Assembly (NCBI GenBank): GCA_949499045.1
Contig: CATEEE010000049.1
Location: 1 to 28,409, forward strand
Reading direction: 5' to 3'
Source of the DNA: Marinobacterium sp. xm-d-530
Lineage (GTDB): Bacteria; Pseudomonadota; Gammaproteobacteria; Pseudomonadales; Balneatricaceae
DNA: 28,409 nt
The position numbers were made by a program, and so were the translations under genes. Shown piece after piece: positions 22,654-28,409 of the stretch. Position 1 is the first letter of the stretch, and each line of letters begins with the position of its first letter. The notes beneath the pieces were generated by a model that saw nothing but the letters and a program-made list of their open reading frames with translations, searched no databases and was not told the DNA's origin.

Positions 22654-23622
22654 ATGAATCGTAATCACTGGCAACCATCAGCAGAGATTTTAACACTTCG
22701 TGAACGAGCAAAGATGCTGGCCGATGTGCGTGCTTTTTTTGCTGATCGTGGTGTCATGGAAGTGGATACTCAATGTCTGTCACAAGCCGCTGTCAGTGAT
22801 CCTTTCATCGATTCAATTGAAGTCTCCTTCTCAAACTACCCAGGGGATGTGGAGCAGCGTTTTTACCTGCAGAGTTCGCCTGAGTATGCCATGAAGCGCC
22901 TTTTGGCTGCTGATGCAGGGCCTATCTACCAGTTGGGTAAAGCGTTTAGAAACGGCGAAGTTGGGCGGCTTCACAACCCTGAATTCACTATGCTTGAGTG
23001 GTATCGACCTCGTTTCAGTGCGGAGCAGCTTATGAATGAGGTGCAGGATCTGGTCACTGCGGTGCTTGGCCCCCAACATTGGGAGCGTTTGAGTTATCGC
23101 GACCTGTTTATGCGCTTTGTTGGAGTGGATCCTCATCAAGCCACCATCGAAATGTTAAAAGCCCTGTTGGAACCTCATTTTGAGTGCCCCTTTACGGATG
23201 ATCGCAAAGATACTTGGCTCGAGCTGGTTATGTCGCACCTTATTGAACCAAAACTCATTGAGCCGGTGCTGGTGTTTGACTTTCCCGCGTCTCAAGCTGC
23301 TCTGTCTGAAGTGGTTGAGGATGCACAGGGTGTCAAAGTGGCTTCTCGCTTTGAGCTATACGCTGGCGGTATGGAGTTAGCGAATGGTTATCAGGAGCTG
23401 CGAGATCCAGCTGAGCAGGCAGAACGTCTCGAGGCCGACGATCGAATGCGTGAAATCTCAGGTCTACCAAGGCGGCCATTGGAGACCCGTCTAGTATCGG
23501 CTTTGGAGTCAGGCATACCATCTTGTGCCGGCGTGGCACTGGGCTTTGATCGATTACTGATGATCAAAGTTGGCGTGAGTAGTATCCAAGAAGTTATCCC
23601 TTTCGGGTTTGAGCGCTGCTAA
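22654..23622 (+). CDS. epmA: EF-P lysine ligase EpmA
   Basis: The 322-residue paralogue of the class II lysyl-tRNA synthetase catalytic core (also called GenX, PoxA or YjeA) ligates (R)-beta-lysine to EF-P Lys34. It lacks the tRNA anticodon-binding domain. Motif 2 region FRNGEVGRLHNPEFTMLEWYRP and motif 3 GVALGFDRLLMI are present, as is FYLQSSPEYAMKRLLA. E. coli EpmA has 325 residues. The ATG is preceded by TAGGAGT. It follows efp in the same direction and ends with a four-base overlap on the convergent aminotransferase gene. Confidence 0.97.
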   Translation: MNRNHWQPSAEILTLRERAKMLADVRAFFADRGVMEVDTQCLSQAAVSDPFIDSIEVSFSNYPGDVEQRFYLQSSPEYAMKRLLAADAGPIYQLGKAFRNGEVGRLHNPEFTMLEWYRPRFSAEQLMNEVQDLVTAVLGPQHWERLSYRDLFMRFVGVDPHQATIEMLKALLEPHFECPFTDDRKDTWLELVMSHLIEPKLIEPVLVFDFPASQAALSEVVEDAQGVKVASRFELYAGGMELANGYQELRDPAEQAERLEADDRMREISGLPRRPLETRLVSALESGIPSCAGVALGFDRLLMIKVGVSSIQEVIPFGFERC

Positions 23623-24752
23623 AGAGAGGCGACGGCCAGCTTTATTCTGTGAACCGCTTCCTCAACACGTGATCTTGGGCACCCAAAATTGAGTCTTACA
23701 AATCCAGGGGCACCAAAGTCTTGCCCATCAGACAGTCCCACTCCGTGTGATTCAAACAGTCGTTGTGGGTTATCGACGCCAAGCTGGCGAGCATCGATCC
23801 AAGCTAGGTAGGTCGCCTCGTTAAGCTGCATATTTAAGCCTGAAATATTACCTATTTCAGCGATCAGGTAGTCTCTATTGCCCTTGAGGTATTCGCACTG
23901 TTTGCGATTCCACTCGTCCCCAAATGAGTAGGCGGCTTCTGCTGCGGTATAGCCCAGTAGATTGACGTCTGGCACGATGCCTTTGCGTACCTTTTTGAAC
24001 CGCTCCCTCAATTCGGGATTTTGAATGATCGCAACTGAGCAGGCGAGTCCAGCAATGTTCCAAGTTTTGCTAGGTGCCATCAGCGTTAGGGTGCGCGAAG
24101 CGATCTCTTCATTCAAGCTCGCGATCGGCGTGTGGCGTAATTCGGGTTGTAATATGAGATCACAATGAATCTCATCGCTGCAGATGAACAGATCTTGGTT
24201 GATAATGATCTGTGCGAGTCGCTTAAGCTCTTCACGACGGTAGACGCCACCCCCTGGGTTGTGAGGGTTGCAGAAAAGTAAAAGTTTAGTTTTAGCTGTA
24301 ATGGCCTTTTCTAAGGCATCAAAATCGATGACACGATCATTCATTGGGATAGTGATTAAGTCTCTCGAAGAGAGAGCGGGAGCAGACATAAAGGGCGGGT
24401 AGATCGGCTGAGCCGTTACGACGGCTTGCTCTGCTGTGCTTAAAGCACGTGTTGCCAAGTTAAGACCGCAAACTAAACCGGGTAGCCAGACTAGATCCTC
24501 TGCAGAGATCGTCCAGTCGTACAGACGCTGCATGCGATTGATAAATACCTGATTGAGTGTTTCTGGTGTTCGGGTGTACCCAAAAACGCCATGTTCCACA
24601 CGAGTTTTCAAAGCTTCAATGACCGCTCGTGGAGAACGGAAATCGGTATCAGCGACCCACATCGGCAGTGTGTCAGTCCCAGCATATTTTGACCACTTGT
24701 CACTCCAAGTTTCTTGACGATCAATTAAGTGATCAAAATCGAAATCATTCAT
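23619..24752 (-). CDS. MalY/PatB-type PLP-dependent C-S lyase / aminotransferase
   Basis: The 377-residue fold-type I PLP enzyme belongs to the MalY/PatB (class I/II aminotransferase-like) family, whose members cleave C-S bonds such as cystathionine. Features, numbered from ATG 24752, are the LPMWVADTDFRSP N-terminal signature, FGYTR, CNPHNPGGG near 161-169, the PLP-pyridine Asp193 in CSDEIHCD and Schiff-base Lys229 in APSKTWNIAG. The frame extends to GTG at 24764, but the ATG at 24752 has GGTGAG just upstream. Whether the native activity is cystathionine beta-lyase, another cysteine-S-conjugate lyase or an aminotransferase cannot be decided from sequence. It converges on epmA and is divergent from leuA. 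Confidence 0.88.
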   Translation of the reverse strand: MNDFDFDHLIDRQETWSDKWSKYAGTDTLPMWVADTDFRSPRAVIEALKTRVEHGVFGYTRTPETLNQVFINRMQRLYDWTISAEDLVWLPGLVCGLNLATRALSTAEQAVVTAQPIYPPFMSAPALSSRDLITIPMNDRVIDFDALEKAITAKTKLLLFCNPHNPGGGVYRREELKRLAQIIINQDLFICSDEIHCDLILQPELRHTPIASLNEEIASRTLTLMAPSKTWNIAGLACSVAIIQNPELRERFKKVRKGIVPDVNLLGYTAAEAAYSFGDEWNRKQCEYLKGNRDYLIAEIGNISGLNMQLNEATYLAWIDARQLGVDNPQRLFESHGVGLSDGQDFGAPGFVRLNFGCPRSRVEEAVHRIKLAVASL

Positions 24753-24833
24753 AGGCTCACCCACTACTCTTCCCTTTCTACTGGCCGATCATCAAGCTAT
24801 CATAGGCCAATTACTCTTTATAGTGAGCCATTA

Positions 24834-24848
24834 GAGAAATTATTTCTC
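24834..24848. promoter_or_regulatory. Inverted repeat upstream of leuA (possible operator)
   Basis: GAGAAATTATTTCTC is a perfect six-base inverted repeat with a three-base centre, 25 bases before the leuA ATG and about 80 bases before the divergent aminotransferase gene. No leader peptide rich in leucine codons and no attenuator hairpin are visible before leuA, so this is the only regulatory-looking element found in the 120-base gap. Confidence 0.35.
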
Positions 24849-24872
24849 AGGCCATAATTCGTGGAGATCCTT

Positions 24873-26411
24873 ATGAGCAACGATCGCGTTATAATTTTTG
24901 ATACCACTCTGCGCGATGGTGAACAGAGTCCCGGTGCATCAATGACCGGTGAAGAGAAACTGCGAATAGCTCGTCAGCTTGAACGTATGAAAGTGGATGT
25001 GATTGAAGCGGGTTTTGCGATCGCGAGTCCTGGTGATTTCGAGGCCGTAAAAAATATTGCCGACAACATCAAAGATAGCCGAGTCTGTTCACTCTCTCGT
25101 GCTTTGGATGCGGATATTGATCGTGCTGGTGAAGCACTTAAAAATGCTGCCCAGGGCCGCATTCATACGTTTATCGCGACCTCACCGATTCATATGAAGT
25201 ACAAGCTTCAGATGGAGCCAGATCGTGTGGTTGAACAGGCTGTTCATGCCGTTAAGCGAGCTCGTAATCTGATCGATGATGTCGAATTTTCGCTAGAAGA
25301 TGCTAGCCGCTCTGACTTGGATTTTATGTGCCGTATCATCGAAAAAGTGATCGATGCTGGCGCTCGAACCATCAATATTCCAGATACGGTCGGTTATGCC
25401 GTGCCACATCAGTTTGCTGAAGTGATCGGTGAACTGATTCAGCGTATTCCAAACTCGGATAAAGCGATTTTCTCTGTCCACTGTCATAACGATTTAGGAC
25501 TTGCGGTAGCTAACTCACTGGCAGCCGTAGGTGCCGGTGCACGACAGGTCGAGTGTACAATCAACGGTTTGGGTGAGCGTGCTGGTAACGCAGCTCTGGA
25601 AGAGATCGTCATGGCATTGAAAACTCGTCAAGACGTCATGGGTCTTGAAACTAATATTGACACTCAACACATTGTCGGGGCCTCTAAATTGGTCTCCAGT
25701 GTGACCGGTTTCCCCGTTCAGCCTAACAAAGCGATTGTCGGTGCTAACGCCTTTGCTCATGAGTCTGGTATTCACCAAGATGGTGTTCTGAAGCATCGTG
25801 AAACCTATGAGATCATGACGGCTGAAAGTGTTGGTTGGACGACCAACAAAATGGTGCTGGGTAAGCATTCAGGTCGTGCCGCCTTTAAATCACGACTTGA
25901 AGAGCTGGGTACCACGTTCAAGAGCGATTCAGATCTAAACACCGCTTTCCAAGCCTTTAAAGTGTTAGCCGATAAGAAGCATGAGATCTTTGATGAGGAT
26001 CTCATGGCGTTGGTAAGTAATAGTCGTGCCGAAGCGTCGAGTGAGCGCTTCCAATTGGTTAACTTATCTGTCACATCACAAACCGGTGAAACCCCTCAAG
26101 CCGAGCTTGTTTTGAGTATTGACGGGCAAGAGCACACATGCAGTGCAGAGGGCAGTGGGCCAGTAGATGCTATCTTTAAAGCGATTGAATCACAGGTCAA
26201 CTCAGGATCCACTCTATTGATCTATTCGGTTAATGCCGTGACAGAGGGGACCGATTCACAAGGTGAAGTTACCGTGCGTCTTGAGAAGGGTGGTCGCATC
26301 GTTAACGGTTTAGGTGCCGATACCGATGTCATCATTGCATCGGCTAAGGCCTATATCCATGCACTCAATCTTCTGGATACTAACGCGGAAAAAGCGCACC
26401 CACAGGTTTGA
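24873..26411 (+). CDS. leuA: 2-isopropylmalate synthase
   Basis: The 512-residue enzyme condenses acetyl-CoA with 2-ketoisovalerate, the first committed step of leucine synthesis. It has a TIM-barrel catalytic domain with FDTTLRDGEQSPG at residues 9-21 (Arg14, Asp15), the metal-binding HCHNDLGLA near 205, and NGLGERAGNA. The ESGIHQDGVLK and LGKHSGRAAF segments follow, then a C-terminal leucine-binding regulatory domain of about 120 residues (SSERFQLVNLSVTSQTG onward). E. coli LeuA has 523 residues. The ATG at 24873 has GGAG six bases upstream; a GTG 12 bases earlier lies in the binding site itself. leuBCD are not nearby. Confidence 0.97.
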   Translation: MSNDRVIIFDTTLRDGEQSPGASMTGEEKLRIARQLERMKVDVIEAGFAIASPGDFEAVKNIADNIKDSRVCSLSRALDADIDRAGEALKNAAQGRIHTFIATSPIHMKYKLQMEPDRVVEQAVHAVKRARNLIDDVEFSLEDASRSDLDFMCRIIEKVIDAGARTINIPDTVGYAVPHQFAEVIGELIQRIPNSDKAIFSVHCHNDLGLAVANSLAAVGAGARQVECTINGLGERAGNAALEEIVMALKTRQDVMGLETNIDTQHIVGASKLVSSVTGFPVQPNKAIVGANAFAHESGIHQDGVLKHRETYEIMTAESVGWTTNKMVLGKHSGRAAFKSRLEELGTTFKSDSDLNTAFQAFKVLADKKHEIFDEDLMALVSNSRAEASSERFQLVNLSVTSQTGETPQAELVLSIDGQEHTCSAEGSGPVDAIFKAIESQVNSGSTLLIYSVNAVTEGTDSQGEVTVRLEKGGRIVNGLGADTDVIIASAKAYIHALNLLDTNAEKAHPQV

Positions 26412-26413
26412 TC

Positions 26414-27262
26414 ATGTCAGTTCAGCAGGCTCGAATCCAAGCCGCCTATTTAGATCAGATTGGCATCCAGCAGTGGATGCCTCGTCAAATTTTGCCAGCA
26501 GCAAAGCCTTCGCCTGATTGGGTCTATCGCTTTGCTCATCCGGCGGATCTACTTGGTGAAGATGATGAGATAATGCAGGCTTTGGCTCCACAGGCGCACA
26601 AGCCTGTCGAACCTCATGCTGAACGTCGTGCGATCACTCAAATCGGTGAAGCTTTAGAAATTTCTGCTCCCGATGATGTGAGTGCAGAGGTCAACTCATC
26701 CAATGTTAGAAGAGCAGCCGTTGCTGAGTTGACGGCAGATGAGAGCTCCAAAGAGGGTCAACCTGCATCCGTTAGTTCGGTTAAGCGAAGTGTTGAACCG
26801 GCACCACGTTATAAAATTGTCATGGCGCGAGCGGGCCGACTCCTGTTGATCGATAATCTGCCTATTCGTGCTCGTGAAGGTTTCTCCAACAAGCATAAGC
26901 GTCTATTGGCGGGTATTGTTCAAGCCCTAGGTGAGTCGCCACAATCAATTACACTGCCGATCACGCTTGAGTGGCCTATGCTCGCTGGCAAAACGCTGGA
27001 TCAGGGGCCCCATGAAGCGAGAAAGCATGTGCAACGACAACTGAGCTTTATGCAGAAAGAGTCTGGTTTAGAGACGATCATTCTGTTTGGCGAAGGGCTT
27101 GCGAATTGGGTTGTCGGTGAAGCTGTGGTTGAGACCCAAGGTCAGCTTCAGCCACTGCATCAAACGGGTCTGAACTACCTCGTCACGCAATCACTCTCGC
27201 AGGCGCTCAATATGCCTGGCGCTAAACAGCAGATCTGGTCTGATCTTCAACCGCTGGTTTAG
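26414..27262 (+). CDS. holD: DNA polymerase III psi subunit, long pseudomonad-like form
   Basis: The 282-residue product has an N-terminal segment (AYLDQIGIQQWMPRQ) that resembles the E. coli HolD segment LQQLGITQWSLR, which contacts the clamp loader, and a C-terminal end (ALNMPGAKQQIWSDLQPL) resembling the last HolD helix. Between them lie a charged, low-complexity linker (about 50-130) and an inserted domain. E. coli HolD has only 137 residues; a roughly doubled cryptic psi is known from pseudomonads. The gene order holD-rimI is shared with E. coli, which supports the call. The ATG follows the leuA stop by two bases, with ACAGG upstream. I am fairly sure of the family but not of the middle domain. 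Confidence 0.75.
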   Translation: MSVQQARIQAAYLDQIGIQQWMPRQILPAAKPSPDWVYRFAHPADLLGEDDEIMQALAPQAHKPVEPHAERRAITQIGEALEISAPDDVSAEVNSSNVRRAAVAELTADESSKEGQPASVSSVKRSVEPAPRYKIVMARAGRLLLIDNLPIRAREGFSNKHKRLLAGIVQALGESPQSITLPITLEWPMLAGKTLDQGPHEARKHVQRQLSFMQKESGLETIILFGEGLANWVVGEAVVETQGQLQPLHQTGLNYLVTQSLSQALNMPGAKQQIWSDLQPLV

Positions 27263-27276
27263 AGTTTAACTTTTGA

Positions 27277-27714
27277 ATGTCTGCTGCGATGAGGATCGAT
27301 CAACTGTTTGCTCTGGATCAACAGTGTTTTCCTGATCACTGGTCAAAATCCCAATGGCAGACGTACCTATCCAAAGCGGATCGTTTTCCATGTTTTACCC
27401 TGTTTAATGGTGAAGAACCAATTGGTTTTGCGCTCTACCAAACGTTATTTGATGAAGTTGAACTGCTGCGTATTGGTTTAGTGCCTGATAGGCGCGGACA
27501 GGGGTGGGCGGCCAAGATGCTAGCTGATCAGTTGGAGCAGTTCGCTGGTGATGGAGTCAATCGTGTCATTCTCGAAGTGCGTGTTTCTAATGAAGCAGCG
27601 ATTCGTCTCTATCAATCTGTGGGCTTTATCACGGATGGTCTGCGCAAACATTACTACCCTTTGATCGGTCAAGAGGGTAGAGAGGATGCGATCCTAATGT
27701 CACGACCGGTGTGA
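27277..27714 (+). CDS. rimI: Ribosomal protein S18 alanine N-acetyltransferase
   Basis: The 145-residue GNAT acetyltransferase acetylates the N-terminal Ala of ribosomal protein S18. The acetyl-CoA motif RRGQGWAAKML follows beta-4 (LLRIGLVPD), then LEVRVSNEAAIRLYQSVGF and the RimI-specific C-terminal motif YYPLIGQEGREDAILM. E. coli RimI has 148 residues. The ATG at 27277 is taken by default; an ATG four codons later is possible, and neither has a clear ribosome binding site. It follows holD by 14 bases. Confidence 0.95.
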   Translation: MSAAMRIDQLFALDQQCFPDHWSKSQWQTYLSKADRFPCFTLFNGEEPIGFALYQTLFDEVELLRIGLVPDRRGQGWAAKMLADQLEQFAGDGVNRVILEVRVSNEAAIRLYQSVGFITDGLRKHYYPLIGQEGREDAILMSRPV

Positions 27715-27723
27715 ATGGAATAA

Positions 27724-28392
27724 ATGGACAATCCTACCTTTGACATCAATTTAATTTGGCACCTGGTAGCGGCGCTGTTAGCGTTTGCTGCTATTTGGAA
27801 TGCCTTTAAGCGAGTGCCATTCCAAGCGCTTTGGGCTGAGCCTAGACTTCAGCACTTGTTGTTTGGCGCTATGGTCCTACTGATGCTGACTTGGACATTC
27901 AGGGCGGGTCTGTCTGAGGGGTTGAGTGTTCACTTTTTGGGTATGACCGCGCTGACACTGATGTTTGGCTGGGATCTCGCCATCTTGGCTGGCGCTATTG
28001 CGATGCTCGGCATCACTCTGGTTGGAGTAGAGCGTGTTGATATGCTGGCCATTAACTTTGTTGCGATTGTTGTAGTGCCTGCGACATTGACCATCACTCT
28101 GCTTAGATACATTGAGAAACGATACCCACCTAATTTTTTTGCCTACCTGTTCTTAGCGGCATTTATCGGCGGCGGTTTTGCAGTCGCTAGCTCCGGTTTG
28201 ACCCTTTCGTTAGTGCTAGGTCTGTCAGGTATCCATAGTTGGCAAACCATCTATCAAGAGTACATCTCTTTTCTACCGTTGATTATGTTTCCAGAAGGGC
28301 TCATTAACGGGATTCTTATGACGGCTGTCATGGTGTTTCATCCTGATTGGATACGCACATTTGATGCAGCCAAGTACATCGACAACCAGTAG
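27724..28392 (+). CDS. CbiM-superfamily membrane protein (COG3235-like)
   Basis: The 222-residue integral membrane protein has about six or seven predicted helices, beginning near residues 8-26 and 43-60 and ending near 183-205. VHFLGMTALTLMFG and FPEGLINGILMTAVMVFHPDWI are the most family-like parts. They recall the CbiM-like S-components of energy-coupling-factor transporters, but the His-rich N-terminus (MHIPDG) of true CbiM, which binds Co/Ni, is absent. It therefore most likely belongs to the COG3235 branch of unknown substrate. It starts nine bases after the rimI stop with GGAA just upstream. Confidence 0.7.
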   Translation: MDNPTFDINLIWHLVAALLAFAAIWNAFKRVPFQALWAEPRLQHLLFGAMVLLMLTWTFRAGLSEGLSVHFLGMTALTLMFGWDLAILAGAIAMLGITLVGVERVDMLAINFVAIVVVPATLTITLLRYIEKRYPPNFFAYLFLAAFIGGGFAVASSGLTLSLVLGLSGIHSWQTIYQEYISFLPLIMFPEGLINGILMTAVMVFHPDWIRTFDAAKYIDNQ

Positions 28393-28409
28393 TTAGCCAA
28401 TTCATGATT

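Overview
The window is a continuous piece of gammaproteobacterial chromosome, about 48% GC by eye, densely packed with housekeeping genes. The clustering of miaB-ybeZ-ybeY-corC-lnt with leuS-lptE-holA, a sigma54/NtrC-driven glnA and ntrBC, the holD-rimI pair and an EpmA/EpmB-modified EF-P all fit Gammaproteobacteria. The mixture of Pseudomonas-like traits (long psi subunit beside rimI, DUF1820 beside miaB, a COG3235-like membrane protein) with moderate GC suggests a marine lineage of the Oceanospirillales type. That last placement is inference. No phage, integrase, transposase, CRISPR array or tRNA was seen.

Left end (1-5211): the 3' part of a 5S rRNA gene and its terminator close an rRNA operon that begins outside the window. 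A 69-base inverted-repeat element follows at 185-253. A minus-strand set of overlapping genes comes next: an MFS transporter with an unusual C-terminal extension, a proline iminopeptidase and dtd. Then comes typA/bipA with its own terminator and promoter.

Nitrogen block (5212-9799): glnA and ntrBC lie in the same direction but as separate units, divided by a strong terminator and a tandem double-hairpin repeat. Each unit has a consensus sigma54 promoter with NtrC sites about 80-130 bp upstream, so the sequence spells out an autoregulated NtrBC circuit. The two leaders share a short sequence box. The ntrB leader can fold as an H-type pseudoknot ending two bases before the ribosome binding site. 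The gene-free stretch 5212-5600 holds the typA promoter, two NtrC sites, the glnA promoter and the glnA leader. The gene-free stretch 7008-7332 holds the glnA terminator, the repeat pair, the ntrB control region and the leader.

Centre (9800-20353): trmL on the plus strand converges on holA-lptE-leuS. A 54-codon plus-strand gene lies between leuS and lnt and overlaps the end of lnt. The minus-strand operon miaB-ybeZ-ybeY-corC-lnt (tRNA thiomethylation, 16S rRNA maturation, lipoprotein acylation) follows, with a DUF1820 gene divergent from miaB.

Right end (20354-28409): a predicted lipoprotein gene and epmB run leftward; efp and epmA run rightward. Together epmB, efp and epmA form a complete EF-P beta-lysylation module, and the epmB and efp promoters occupy the same DNA. 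A MalY/PatB-type aminotransferase gene converges on epmA. Finally leuA, holD (long form), rimI and a COG3235-like membrane protein gene form a close-packed plus-strand series.

Most of the window is ordinary conserved core genome. The parts that deserve a second look are non-coding: the ntrB leader pseudoknot, the leader box shared by glnA and ntrB, the 39-base double-hairpin repeat, and the superimposed efp/epmB promoters. The 54-codon gene is also worth checking.
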